DNA of 64,000 nt from Pseudomonadota bacterium (GTDB taxonomy: Bacteria > Pseudomonadota > Alphaproteobacteria > Rhizobiales > Devosiaceae). Both the position numbers and the translations under genes were made by a program. The notes below the pieces were generated by a model. It did no database searches. It saw nothing but the letters and a program-made list of their open reading frames with translations, and was not told the origin of the DNA. Of this stretch, positions 41,900 to 50,686 are shown piece by piece. The number at the start of each line of letters is the position of its first letter. The stretch's first letter is position 1. Location of the stretch: contig JAEWBN010000022.1 of NCBI GenBank assembly GCA_023391095.1, forward strand, positions 62,001-126,000, in the 5' to 3' direction.

Positions 41900-42514
41900 T
41901 TAGCGCTTGAGCGCAAAGATGCCCCAGAGGCCGGTCACGGTCAGCGCGGCGAAAGCCATCTTGAGCATGTCCCATACGATGAAGGGCTGCACGGCCTTGG
42001 CGAAGGCGGAGCCGACGATGTTGGACTGGTCGACCCACTGGGCGGCACCGGCCATGGCGACGAGCCAGGCAAAGCCGAGCAGGAACATCACGGCATTGCC
42101 TACCAGCATGGCTGCAAAGAGCGTGAAGGGACGGCCCGAAGCGCCGCGGTCGGCCGCGAAGCCGATGATCGCAGCCATGACGAGGAAACCAACAAGGAAG
42201 CCGCCGGTCGGGCCGACGAGATAGGCCATGCCGCCGCCGGTCGCAAAAACCGGCAGGCCCATGGCGCCTTCAGCCAGGTACAGCGCGACGGTCGCGACGC
42301 CAATGCGCATGCCGAAAGCGGCGACCAGCGCGGCAATGGCAAAGCTCTGCAGAGTCACCGGAACGGGCCAGACCGGCACGTTGATCTTGGCAGCCGCAGT
42401 GATCAGCAGCGTGCCCAGCACGACGGTCACCAGTTGGGTTGCCAGTTTGGCAGTCTCGCCCTTGGGCTGGAATACACCGAGCAGCGTATTGGGCGTGGTC
42501 AAAGTCACGGCCAT
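41900..42514 (-). CDS. bioY: Biotin transporter BioY
   Basis: A 204-aa S-component of a biotin ECF transporter, an integral membrane protein with about six segments. Hallmarks are INVPVWPVPVTLQSFAIAAL, MGLPVFATGGGMAYLVGPTG and GYxxGF-like TGGFLVGFLVMA. No bioM/bioN genes are adjacent, so it either works alone or borrows an energising module. I looked for a BioR-type operator (TTATMKATAA) upstream and did not find one. Confidence 0.93.
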   Translation of the reverse strand: MAVTLTTPNTLLGVFQPKGETAKLATQLVTVVLGTLLITAAAKINVPVWPVPVTLQSFAIAALVAAFGMRIGVATVALYLAEGAMGLPVFATGGGMAYLVGPTGGFLVGFLVMAAIIGFAADRGASGRPFTLFAAMLVGNAVMFLLGFAWLVAMAGAAQWVDQSNIVGSAFAKAVQPFIVWDMLKMAFAALTVTGLWGIFALKR

Positions 42515-42604
42515 TTCGTACCTTCCATGCTTTGGATGTGTATGCCCTTGGGGGACAACACCATTCAGTCCCCTGCTTCATAAAGTCTCGTTCCTTTGCG
42601 CGCA

Positions 42605-43519
42605 ATGGCAAGTCCTTCCCAAGCCCTCGTCTTCGACACAGACTTTCGGCCCCTGCCCGGCCAGCCGGAACAGCAGGCGCCCGCCATCGTGCGCATCACC
42701 GCACCCAATGCCTCGGCCTATACATTCACCGGCACAAATGCCTTTTTGCTGGGCCATGAGCGGCTTGCCCTGGTCGATCCGGGCCCGATCGACAGCGCCC
42801 ACGACGCCGCGCTCCTCGCCGCTATCGGCGGACGCAAAGTCACCGCCATTCTCCTCACGCATACCCATCGCGACCACAGCGCATCGGCGGCACAGTGGCG
42901 CCAAAGGCTTGGCGCGCCGCTCTGGTTCGGCGGCCCACACCGCCTGTCCCGTCCCTTGCGGCGATTCGAAATCAACCCGATCCGCGCCTCATCGGACTGG
43001 TCCCTCGTGCCCGACCGCATCCTCCATGACGGCGAGGACATCCTTGCCGGCGACCTCCCGGTCACCGTTCACGCCACGCCCGGCCACTGCGCCAATCACC
43101 TGAGCTTCGGCATCACCGCGCAGGACATCCTGCTTTCGGGCGATCATGTCATGGGCTGGAATTCGACGCTCGTGTCGGTGCCGGACGGCTCCATGGCCGA
43201 TTATTTCGCCTCGCTCGACAAGGTCATCGCCCTGCCCTACCGGCGCTACCTGCCCGCTCATGGCGGCCCGATTGCCGATGGCCCCGCCCACGCCGCCGCC
43301 CTCAAGGCTCATCGCGAGATGCGCAACCGCCAGGTGCTTGATGCCGTCCGCAATGGTGCGCGCCGCCTCGCCCAGGTTGTCGACGCGATCTATCCCACCC
43401 AGCCCGCCAAGGTCCGCCTTGCCGCCCGCATGACCATCAAGGCGCATGTCGAATACCTGGAAAGCCAGGGCGCATTGCGGGTGCAGCGCGGGCTTTTCGG
43501 CATGCGGCTCGGCGTCTAG
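42605..43519 (+). CDS. Metallo-beta-lactamase-fold hydrolase
   Basis: A 304-aa MBL-fold protein of the LACTB2/MBLAC type. Metal ligands are in THTHRDHSASAAQW (HxHxDH), HATPGHCANHLSFG and SGDHVMGWNSTLV, and the late His in YLPAHGGPI. The last ~60 residues form a winged-helix tail (RRLAQVVDAIYP). Bacterial homologues are hydrolases of unclear substrate. I chose the ATG at 42605. It overlaps the 3' end of aroC by 4 bp in convergent orientation. Confidence 0.88.
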   Translation: MASPSQALVFDTDFRPLPGQPEQQAPAIVRITAPNASAYTFTGTNAFLLGHERLALVDPGPIDSAHDAALLAAIGGRKVTAILLTHTHRDHSASAAQWRQRLGAPLWFGGPHRLSRPLRRFEINPIRASSDWSLVPDRILHDGEDILAGDLPVTVHATPGHCANHLSFGITAQDILLSGDHVMGWNSTLVSVPDGSMADYFASLDKVIALPYRRYLPAHGGPIADGPAHAAALKAHREMRNRQVLDAVRNGARRLAQVVDAIYPTQPAKVRLAARMTIKAHVEYLESQGALRVQRGLFGMRLGV

Positions 43520-44631
43520 TTCCGCTGGAACCCCACGCCGCCTTCGCGACCCGTCTGCCCGCGATGGCGCAGCATGTGGTCGGCCAGAACCAGCGCCATC
43601 ATCGCCTCGCCCACCGGCACGGCACGGATACCCACGCAGGGGTCGTGCCGCCCCTTGGTGATGATATCGGTATCCTCGTTCGCCGTGGTCACCGTCTGGC
43701 GCGGCGTGATGATCGAGGACGTCGGCTTGACCGCAAAGCGGCAGACCACCGGATCGCCATTGGAAATGCCGCCCAGAATGCCGCCCGCCTTGTTGGACAG
43801 GAAATAGGGCGCATCGGCGCCTGCCCGCATTTCGTCGGCATTCTCGACGCCCGTCAGGCTCGCCGCCTCGAAACCGGCGCCGATTTCCACCGCCTTGACC
43901 GCATTGATGCTCATCATGGCCGAAGCGAGATCAGCGCTCAGCTTGCCATAGACCGGCGCGCCCCAGCCCGGCGGCACGCCTTCGGCAACCACTTCGATCA
44001 CTGCACCCACTGAATTGCCATCCTTGCGGATGCCGTCGAGATAGTCCGCCCAAAGTTCGGCTGCCTTGGCGTCGGCGCAGAAGAACGGGTTCTGGTCGAC
44101 CTGGTCCCAGTCGAAATTGGCGTAATCGATCTTGTGCGGGCCTACCTGCACGAGGCTGGCGCGAATGGTGACGCCTTGGAGCACCTGCCGCGCCACCGCC
44201 CCGGCCGCCACGCGCGCAGCGGTTTCGCGCGCCGAGGTGCGGCCCCCACCGCGATAGTCACGGATGCCGTATTTCTGGTCGTAGGTAAAATCGGCGTGAC
44301 CCGGCCGATACTTGTCGCGGATATCGGAATAATCCTTGGACCGCTGGTCGGTATTCTCGATCAGCAGCGAAATCGGCGTCCCGGTCGTGCGCGGCCCGTC
44401 GGTGCGCTCGTCCTCGAACACGCCCGAGAGAATTTTGACCTCGTCGGCCTCGCGGCGCTGCGTCGTATACTTGCTCTGGCCGGGTTTGCGGCGATCCAGA
44501 TCGCGCTGGATGATTTCAGGGGTCAGCACGATGCCCGGCGGGCACCCATCCACCACCACGCCCAGCGCCGGCCCGTGGCTTTCGCCCCAGGTGGTGAAAC
44601 GGAAAAGATGTCCGAACGTATTGAAAGACAT
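43516..44631 (-). CDS. aroC: Chorismate synthase
   Basis: A 371-aa flavoenzyme that makes chorismate from EPSP in the last common step of aromatic amino-acid synthesis. The three family signatures are present: TTWGESHGPALGVVVDGCPP near the start, YRGGGRTSARETAARVAAGA, and RFAVKPTSSIITPRQTV with GRHDPCVGIRAVP. Length is standard. It is transcribed alone, converging on the MBL-fold gene. Confidence 0.97.
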   Translation of the reverse strand: MSFNTFGHLFRFTTWGESHGPALGVVVDGCPPGIVLTPEIIQRDLDRRKPGQSKYTTQRREADEVKILSGVFEDERTDGPRTTGTPISLLIENTDQRSKDYSDIRDKYRPGHADFTYDQKYGIRDYRGGGRTSARETAARVAAGAVARQVLQGVTIRASLVQVGPHKIDYANFDWDQVDQNPFFCADAKAAELWADYLDGIRKDGNSVGAVIEVVAEGVPPGWGAPVYGKLSADLASAMMSINAVKAVEIGAGFEAASLTGVENADEMRAGADAPYFLSNKAGGILGGISNGDPVVCRFAVKPTSSIITPRQTVTTANEDTDIITKGRHDPCVGIRAVPVGEAMMALVLADHMLRHRGQTGREGGVGFQRN

Positions 44632-44717
44632 GGCGCAGCCCCTTGGGTTGTGGGCTTTCTAGGGAGCAGGCGCGACAAGGTCAATTGCCCGCTGCCCCGG
44701 CACGCACAGGCCGGGCG

Positions 44718-45515
44718 TCACGCCCTCAGCCAGTCGAGGCACCCCGCAGGCAGGATGGAATTGCTGACCAGGAGCGCGCCCATGCCGTAAAGCGCGTTGG
44801 CATCGCCGCCCGAGGCCAGGTCCACCGCCCAGAGCCGCTCGGCCGGATCGGTCCAGATCAGCCGCGCATCAACGGCGCGCAGCGCCGAAAAGGCTTTCGG
44901 CGCGCTGATGCCCGGACGGAACAGCACCATGACCACGGTATCGTCATCGCTCGGCGGCAGCGCGGCAAGCGGCGCGGCGACGATCACCGCCGCCACAAGC
45001 GTCACCGGGGCCGTCAGCAGGCGGTTGCGCCGGTCCCTGTCCCCGCGGCGCAGCGACAGTCCGGCGAGCAGCGGCAAAACGCCAAAAAGACCGAGCCACA
45101 GCAGGTCCCAGAACAGGGGATTCGCCGCATCCATGCGAATGCGGTGAATGCCCAAAAGCCAGTGCGACACCACCGCGTCCACCACATGCCAGCTGCCAAA
45201 GCCGATCAGCGCCGCGGCAAACAGCAGCCGGTCAGCACCGGGCAGGGCAAAATCGGCCATCGCCCGCCAGAGGAGCCAAAGCCCGAAACCGGCAACGATG
45301 TACATCAGGAGGTGAAAGAGCCCGTCGGTCAGCACCAGGAAACTCACATCCTGCCGCGCCCCTTCGAGCCCGCTCAGCAGGTGATGCCATTGCAGGATCT
45401 GGTGCAGCAGGATGCCGTCGAAAAATCCACCGAGGCTGAAGCCGAGCGCCCCGCCCGCCCAGAGGAGGCGCCGGCGTCCGGGATTGGTCCCTGCATGGGT
45501 GATGGTTTCGTCCAT
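44718..45515 (-). CDS. DUF2243 membrane protein
   Basis: A 265-aa integral membrane protein whose first ~150 residues match DUF2243: GALGFSLGGFFDGILLHQIL, WHHLLSGL, then LTDGLFHLLMYIVAGFGLWL and IGFGSWHVVDAVVSHWLLGI, with conserved His residues that suggest metal or haem binding. After four or five membrane segments the C-terminus (about 190-265) is soluble. Function is unknown; homologues sit near cytochrome oxidase assembly genes in some bacteria, which is not the case here. Confidence 0.85.
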   Translation of the reverse strand: MDETITHAGTNPGRRRLLWAGGALGFSLGGFFDGILLHQILQWHHLLSGLEGARQDVSFLVLTDGLFHLLMYIVAGFGLWLLWRAMADFALPGADRLLFAAALIGFGSWHVVDAVVSHWLLGIHRIRMDAANPLFWDLLWLGLFGVLPLLAGLSLRRGDRDRRNRLLTAPVTLVAAVIVAAPLAALPPSDDDTVVMVLFRPGISAPKAFSALRAVDARLIWTDPAERLWAVDLASGGDANALYGMGALLVSNSILPAGCLDWLRA

Positions 45516-45563
45516 GCCGGTAAAAACATGGACGCGCCAACCGGTTCCACCCGACCGCGCGGG

Positions 45564-46193
45564 TTAATCCAGGCCGACGTCCGCTGCGCGGATCAGCTCC
45601 ATGCGGCCGGGCGTGAAATGCATGATCACGTCCTGCGGCGGCGCCCAGTTGATCACGTCGATGATCGGCGCCCGCTCGATCAGCACCCGCAGGGTCCGGG
45701 CAATCCCGCCATGCGCCACCACCACCGACGGGCCCTTTAGCACGCTGGCAAATTCGGTCAGCCGGGCCGCCACATCGCGATAGTTCTCGCCGTTCTCGGG
45801 CCGGAAATCCCAATAGGTTTCGTCGCGCTCGCCCGGGGCGACTGCCATGTTGGCGGGAAGTTCCTCGTGCAGGCTCCCCTCCAGCACGCCGAAGCTGATT
45901 TCCATCAGCCGCACGTCATACTTGACCTCCGGCAGGTGCTGGGAAAAGCCCAGCCGCACCCGGTCCATGGTTTCGCGCGTGCGGCCCAGGGGCGAGGCGT
46001 GCCATTCGAAGGCCAGGGGATCGAGCCCGCGCGCCTTGAACAGCGCCGCCAGCGTCTTGCCGTTCTGGCTGGCCTGTCCCTTGCCCTTTTCGTTGAGCGG
46101 AATGTCTTTGCGCCCCTGATAGCGGCGCTCGGCATTCCAGGGCGTTTCACCATGCCGGATGAAGTAAATTTCCGGCCAAACGGGGGCGGTCAT
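45564..46193 (-). CDS. Histidine phosphatase family protein
   Basis: A 209-aa phosphoglycerate mutase-like phosphatase. The catalytic RHG is in IYFIRHGETPWNAERRYQG, the second Arg in WHASPLGRTRETMD, and the second His in VVVAHGGIARTLR. Length is typical. The frame continues far upstream, but the ATG at 46193 starts right before the core strand. Substrate cannot be told from sequence. It diverges from the FAD oxidase gene. Confidence 0.9.
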   Translation of the reverse strand: MTAPVWPEIYFIRHGETPWNAERRYQGRKDIPLNEKGKGQASQNGKTLAALFKARGLDPLAFEWHASPLGRTRETMDRVRLGFSQHLPEVKYDVRLMEISFGVLEGSLHEELPANMAVAPGERDETYWDFRPENGENYRDVAARLTEFASVLKGPSVVVAHGGIARTLRVLIERAPIIDVINWAPPQDVIMHFTPGRMELIRAADVGLD

Positions 46194-46316
46194 GGCAATC
46201 CAGCGCCGCAGCGGCGCGTCCCAAGCTGGAGTCGACTGCCCGCTTGTGGCACATGGGGTTGGGGACGGACAAGCTGACCGTCCGTATAGCTGTCCTGAAT
46301 TTGCGGGTTGCCTCCC

Positions 46317-47732
46317 ATGTCTCTTTCTGCCGCCCAGATCGCCACCGCCCTCGCCTGCATCGTGGGCAGCGGCAATGTCGTGGCCGAACCCGGCCAGATG
46401 GGCGCCTGGCTCAACGAACCGCGCAAGCGTTTCCACCGCCCAGCCGCAGCCGTGGTCACGCCCCCCGATGTGCCAGCCGTCCAGGCCGTCATGGCATGGG
46501 CGCATGACAATGGCGTCGCCATCATTCCCCAGGGCGGCAATACCGGCCTTGTGGGGTCGCAGGTGCCCCAGCGCGGCGACGAGGTGATCCTCAGCCTGCA
46601 AAAGCTCGACCGCATCCGCTCGGTCGACGCCGCGGCCGGCGTCATGACTGCCGAAGCGGGCGTCATTCTGGAAAATGCCCACCGCGCCGCCGAGGCGGCC
46701 GGCGCCATGTTCCCGCTCTGGCTGGCCTCGCAGGGCTCCGCCCGTATTGGCGGCGTCCTCTCGTCCAATGCCGGCGGCGTCAATGTGCTGGCCTATGGCA
46801 ATGCGCGCGAGTTGACCATGGGCATCGAAGCCGTTCTCGCCGATGGGCGGCTTTATCGGGGCCTTAACGCGCTCAAGAAGGACAATACCGGCTACGACCT
46901 CAAGGACCTCCTCGTTGGCGCCGAAGGCACGCTGGGCATCATCACCGCGGCCACGCTGAAACTCTATCCCCTGCCCGAGGACTATGAGACAGCCTTGGTC
47001 AATGTCGCCTCGCCCGAAGCCGCCCTGGCGCTCTTCCAGCTCATGCGCGAACGCACCGGCTTGCGCCTCAACGCCTTCGAGCTCATTCCCTGGATCGGCC
47101 TCGACATCCAGCTGCGCCACGCCATGCTCGACCGCGACCCCACGGCCAGCGCCTCGCCCTGGTATGCGCTGGTGGAACTGACCCGCATGGCCGGCACCGC
47201 GCCCGGCTCGCTCCAGTCCGCGCTGGAAGCCGCTTTCGAGGCCGCGCTGATTTCCGACGCCACCGTGGCGGAGAGCCTGGCCGACCGCACCCGCATGTGG
47301 GCCTTCCGCGAGCAGATGAGCGAATGCCAGTCGCGCGAAGGCGCCTCCATCAAGCATGACGTTTCCGTGCCCGTCGCTGCCATCCCCGCGCTGATCGCCG
47401 AAGGCTCGGCCGCGGCTGAAAAGCTACTTCCCGGCATCCGCCCCGTCCCCTTCGGCCACATGGGCGACGGCAATATCCACTTCAACTTTTCCATGCCCGT
47501 CGGCGCCGATGCCAGTGCCTTCATGGCCCAGTATGACGAAGCCATGCACGAGGTGATCTACGAGGTCGTGCTGCGCCATGGCGGCTCGGTCTCGGCCGAA
47601 CACGGCATCGGCCAGCTCAAGGTCGATCTGCTCAAACAGGTCAAGGACCCCGTTGCGCTCGAGATGATGCGCGCCATCAAGGCCGCGCTCGATCCCAAGG
47701 GCATCCTCAATCCGGGCAAGATGCTTGGCTAG
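46317..47732 (+). CDS. FAD-dependent D-2-hydroxyacid dehydrogenase (GlcD/D2HGDH family)
   Basis: A 471-aa FAD-linked oxidase. The PCMH-type FAD domain shows IIPQGGNTGLVGSQVP and SQGSARIGGVLSSNAGG; the C-terminal cap carries PFGHMGDGNIHFNFSM, with its metal-binding His residues, and SVSAEHGIGQLKVDLL. Relatives oxidise D-2-hydroxyglutarate or D-lactate and pass electrons to ETF or quinone. The start at 46317 follows the expected N-terminus; longer frames have no support. Confidence 0.92.
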   Translation: MSLSAAQIATALACIVGSGNVVAEPGQMGAWLNEPRKRFHRPAAAVVTPPDVPAVQAVMAWAHDNGVAIIPQGGNTGLVGSQVPQRGDEVILSLQKLDRIRSVDAAAGVMTAEAGVILENAHRAAEAAGAMFPLWLASQGSARIGGVLSSNAGGVNVLAYGNARELTMGIEAVLADGRLYRGLNALKKDNTGYDLKDLLVGAEGTLGIITAATLKLYPLPEDYETALVNVASPEAALALFQLMRERTGLRLNAFELIPWIGLDIQLRHAMLDRDPTASASPWYALVELTRMAGTAPGSLQSALEAAFEAALISDATVAESLADRTRMWAFREQMSECQSREGASIKHDVSVPVAAIPALIAEGSAAAEKLLPGIRPVPFGHMGDGNIHFNFSMPVGADASAFMAQYDEAMHEVIYEVVLRHGGSVSAEHGIGQLKVDLLKQVKDPVALEMMRAIKAALDPKGILNPGKMLG

Positions 47733-47798
47733 GCGCCGGAGCGGTCACTCCGCTGTGCCTTCTTGAACCGGCAGGGTCAGGACGCCATCTCTGGCCCC

Positions 47799-48359
47799 AT
47801 GCTACTCAAAGACATCCAGTTTCTCGATGACGCCACGCGTCCCGCCATTCCCGCGCTGCCGGGCCTGACCGAGCGCCAGAAGGCGGCCGGCCAGCACCTC
47901 AAGGACATTCACGACCACCTGCGGCAGAACATGACCGTGCTGGGGCGCCTGATCGAGCGCGCCGCCGAGGGCTCGGCCAGTGTCGAGGAAGTGAAAGCCG
48001 AGACCGCCGATCTCGTCATGGTGTCCAACTATCGCCGCTTCGGCACCCTGTGCGGGCAATATTGCCAGTTCGTCCATGGCCACCATTCCATCGAGGACCA
48101 GGCGCTCTTTCCCTCCATCGCTGCGCAGGGCCCGGCCTTCAAGGCCATTGCCGACCGGCTTCAGGCCGAGCATGTGGTCGTGCACCAATTGCTCGAAAAG
48201 CTGATCGACGCCCTGATCAAGCTGGCCGACGCGCCGGGCCGCGACAATTTCGAGGACGCCGTCACCGTCTATCGCGCCCTCGAAAAAGTGCTTCTCAGCC
48301 ACCTCCACTACGAAGAAGACGCCATCGGCGACGCCCTGGGCTATTTCGACGTCATGTAA
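47799..48359 (+). CDS. Hemerythrin-domain protein
   Basis: About 186 aa of four-helix hemerythrin-like protein. Iron-ligand candidates are His in HLKDIHDHLR, His/Glu in FVHGHHSIEDQALFP, His in AEHVVVHQLLEKL and His/Glu in SHLHYEEDAIGDAL. Such proteins bind a di-iron centre and sense or carry oxygen or nitric oxide. The start is uncertain: ATG 47799 or TTG 47763 (12 residues longer); neither has a clear ribosome site. It probably forms a unit with the FAD dehydrogenase 66 bp upstream. Confidence 0.85.
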   Translation: MLLKDIQFLDDATRPAIPALPGLTERQKAAGQHLKDIHDHLRQNMTVLGRLIERAAEGSASVEEVKAETADLVMVSNYRRFGTLCGQYCQFVHGHHSIEDQALFPSIAAQGPAFKAIADRLQAEHVVVHQLLEKLIDALIKLADAPGRDNFEDAVTVYRALEKVLLSHLHYEEDAIGDALGYFDVM

Positions 48360-48379
48360 CGGAAGGTGCCGCCGGGGCC

Positions 48380-48525
48380 CCTCAAGGCCCCTCACCCGAC
48401 ACTACGTGTCGACCTCTCCCCCAAGGGAGAGGTGAAGCTGCGCCCTACGATGTGGATGTCACCACAGCGCTCGCGCGCCCTGCGCCCCCTCTCCCTCTCG
48501 GGGAGAGGGTGGGGTGAGGGGGCCT
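48380..48525. repeat. Mosaic palindromic intergenic repeats
   Basis: CCTCTCCC-CCAA-GGGAGAGG (48413-48432) and CCCTCTCCC-TCTCG-GGGAGAGGG (48487-48509) are near-perfect hairpins. The outer parts, CCCCTCACCC near 48389 and GGGGTGAGGG near 48511, are also complementary, so the whole block can fold on itself. Repeats of this kind are widespread between genes in Hyphomicrobiales and have no known fixed function. Confidence 0.75.
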
Positions 48526-48574
48526 TCCCGATACCGAGCCAGGCTAGAGGTAACGGGCGTGCGTGGAGCCAAGC

Positions 48575-49324
48575 CTAAAACAAATCCATCTGCCCACCGC
48601 CAGCGACCTTTTTCGCCCGCGCCGGCTTGCTTTCCGCCATCTCCGGCAAGTCCTCGCTGACCGGCTCGATCAGGCCCGGATCGTCGTCCCGCGCCGAATT
48701 GACCCGCGTCGAAACCGGGTGAAACTTCAGCAGGCCATCCTCGAGCGGCAGCGCCATCTGCGCCGCCTGCCCGGCCCGCACGTCGCGCACATTGAGCCAA
48801 TTGTCCTGCGCTTCCTCGTCGAGCAGGATGGCCGGCATGCGGTCGTGGATCACCGATAGCTGCCGGTTGGCCGCCACGGTGATGGTGGCGACGCTATCGA
48901 CTTCCTCGCCCTCCGGTCCGCTCCAGGTCGCATAGAGTCCCGCCAGCGCCAGCGGCTGTCCGTCGGCGCGGGTGATGTAATAGGGGCGCTTCTTCCTGTC
49001 CGGCCCGGTATGCCATTCGTAATAGCCGCTGGCGGGCACGATGCAGCGGCCGTGCTTGAGGGGGTCGCGAAAGGCGGGCTTGGTTTCCATGCTTTCGGCG
49101 CGCGCATTGACCAGAAGCGGGAATTCCCGCGGGTCCTTGACCCAGCCGGGCACCAGGCCCCAGCGGGCAAAATGGGCCTCGCGCTGGCCATGCGCCTCCC
49201 AGATCGCCACGATGGGCTGGGTCGGTGCAATATTGTAGCGCGGCACTGTATCGAGCCCTTTGATCAGCTTGAACAGCTCCGCCATCATTTCGGGCGGCAA
49301 TGTCGCGGCGTAGCGGCCACACAT
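48575..49324 (-). CDS. SRAP-family abasic-site protein (YedK/HMCES type)
   Basis: A 249-aa SOS-response-associated protein. After removal of Met, Cys2 of MCGRYAA is the residue that crosslinks abasic sites in single-stranded DNA. Other conserved parts are YNIAPTQPIVAIW, ARWGLVPGWV, NARAESMETKPAF, RCIVPASGYYEWH with the active Glu, and VIHDRMPAIL with the active His. It shields abasic sites at replication forks. The ending GQMDLF resembles a sliding-clamp-binding peptide (QxxLF), which would tether it to the beta clamp; this is inference. Confidence 0.95.
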   Translation of the reverse strand: MCGRYAATLPPEMMAELFKLIKGLDTVPRYNIAPTQPIVAIWEAHGQREAHFARWGLVPGWVKDPREFPLLVNARAESMETKPAFRDPLKHGRCIVPASGYYEWHTGPDRKKRPYYITRADGQPLALAGLYATWSGPEGEEVDSVATITVAANRQLSVIHDRMPAILLDEEAQDNWLNVRDVRAGQAAQMALPLEDGLLKFHPVSTRVNSARDDDPGLIEPVSEDLPEMAESKPARAKKVAGGGQMDLF

Positions 49325-49391
49325 GGCATGTCTCCTTCACTTCTTGAGAGGTAGTGTCTCCCAAGACGAATCGCAAACCAACTCAAGGGCC

Positions 49392-49793
49392 ATGAGTGAC
49401 CAACCCAACGCCGCCAGTGTCGGTATTGTCCGCCACGGCAAGATCCTGCTCATAAAGCGGGCCTTCGCGCCCTACCAGAACCTGTGGACCTTTCCCGGCG
49501 GGCGGATGGAGGACAACGAAACCATCGAGCAATGCGCCATTCGCGAGGTGCAGGAGGAGGTGGGCCTGACCGTGCGCAATCCGCGCCATGTGGTCACCCA
49601 GTCGCTTGGCCGCGACGGCAGCTACCGGCTGGCCGTCTACACCACCACCGACTATGTCGGCACGATCCGCCCCAGCAACGAGGTTGCCGACCACAAATGG
49701 GCCGATCCGGGCATGCTTATCGCGCTGCGCACCACATCACGCCTCGATGAGGTGATCCGCGAATGCTTCCGCGTGCTGGGGCAAAGCTGGTAA
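49392..49793 (+). CDS. NUDIX hydrolase
   Basis: A 133-aa NUDIX hydrolase. The Nudix box GRMEDNETIEQCAIREVQEE followed by VGL fits GX5EX7REUXEEXGU exactly. The N-terminus (SVGIVRHGKILLIKRAF) is like ADP-ribose or nucleotide pyrophosphatases. It likely cleans up nucleoside diphosphate derivatives. I start it at the ATG 49392, 67 bp from the divergent SRAP gene; the frame is open further upstream but not protein-like. Confidence 0.92.
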   Translation: MSDQPNAASVGIVRHGKILLIKRAFAPYQNLWTFPGGRMEDNETIEQCAIREVQEEVGLTVRNPRHVVTQSLGRDGSYRLAVYTTTDYVGTIRPSNEVADHKWADPGMLIALRTTSRLDEVIRECFRVLGQSW

Positions 49794-49870
49794 GACGAGG
49801 CATGGAAAAAGGCTTCCCCCATAGGATCAACCCGGTTTGGCACGATCGCCCCGCGCGCTCGATGCGACAC

Positions 49871-49889
49871 CTCCCCCTTGACGGGGGAG
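49871..49889. repeat. Palindromic repeat at 5' end of the TIGR02301-type gene
   Basis: CTCCCCC-TTGAC-GGGGGAG forms a 7-bp stem, flanked by GGCCGGGAGGGGGTG. This is the same type of intergenic palindrome as at 48380-48525. It sits in frame just before the likely GTG start of the next gene and may have altered its 5' end. Confidence 0.7.
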
Positions 49890-49900
49890 GCCGGGAGGGG

Positions 49901-50287
49901 GTGCCCGCCGGCCCAAAATCCGCACTTATCCGTGGCCTGATCGCCGCACTGGTCGCCGCCAGCCTGTCCAGCCCGGCCCTGGCCATCGACCCGCTCTACC
50001 AGAGGCAGATGGAACGTCTCTCGGAAATCATGGGCAGCCTTTATTACCTCCAGCCGCTCTGCAATGCCGGCAGCGAGGACTGGCGCGCCCAGATGTCCGA
50101 ACTGATCGCGCTGGACGAGCCGGACGAGGATCGCCGGCAGCGCCTCGCCGGGTCCTTCAATGGCGGCTACACCGCCTTTGCCCGCTTCCACAAGCAATGC
50201 ACCCCGGCCTCGCGCACCGCCCTGTCCCGGCTCATGGGCGAGGCGCAAAAGCTGGCGCGCGACATCCATACCCGCTACGCCGAATAG
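49901..50287 (+). CDS. TIGR02301-family exported protein
   Basis: About 128 aa of a small secreted protein conserved in Hyphomicrobiales. A signal peptide (SALIRGLIAALVAASLSSPA, cleavage near ALA-I) precedes the family region MERLSEIMGSLYYLQPLCNA, then FNGGYTAFARFHKQC and LMGEAQKLARDI, with two conserved Cys likely to pair. The GTG at 49901 gives the best signal peptide; ATGs at 49862 and 49802 would prepend residues encoded by a palindromic repeat. Function unknown. Confidence 0.75.
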   Translation: MPAGPKSALIRGLIAALVAASLSSPALAIDPLYQRQMERLSEIMGSLYYLQPLCNAGSEDWRAQMSELIALDEPDEDRRQRLAGSFNGGYTAFARFHKQCTPASRTALSRLMGEAQKLARDIHTRYAE

Positions 50288-50405
50288 GCCTCCCCGCCGG
50301 CATGGTTTCCATCCGGTAAAGCCTATACCGGCAATTACCGATGCCCGTTAACCTCTCTGTTACTTGCTCCGTGTTCCCGCCCCATTGGCGTGTTAAGCGC
50401 TGGCT

Positions 50406-50684
50406 ATGAGCACGACAAAATCTATCTTCTCGCCCGTTTCCGGGCTTGGCCCCTTCGACCGCAGCCAGGCGGAGCGCCAGCTCGCGCTCGAATATCTGGC
50501 CGAGGCCTGGAACTGCGCCGAGGATGACGGGGTCGAAAGCGCTGCCCTGGCCCATGCCTCGCTCTTTGCAGCCCTCGCCACCTTTGTGCGCATGCATGGC
50601 GACGACGCCACGGCCGAGCTGATCGCCCAGCTGCCCGATCGCATCCGCAATGGCGAATACAATCTCGAGCGCATCCTGCAGTAG
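50406..50684 (+). CDS. Small hypothetical protein, 92 aa
   Basis: A mostly helical soluble protein (RQLALEYLAEAWNCAEDDGV, then AALATFVRMHGDDATAELIA). The translation is rich in Ala, Leu and acidic residues and has normal codon use. No domain that I recognise. It ends two bases before the convergent chemoreceptor gene. Confidence 0.6.
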   Translation: MSTTKSIFSPVSGLGPFDRSQAERQLALEYLAEAWNCAEDDGVESAALAHASLFAALATFVRMHGDDATAELIAQLPDRIRNGEYNLERILQ

Positions 50685-50686
50685 GC

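Noticed and set aside
42515..42604. BioR operator upstream of bioY
   Set aside because: No palindrome resembling TTATMKATAA is present.
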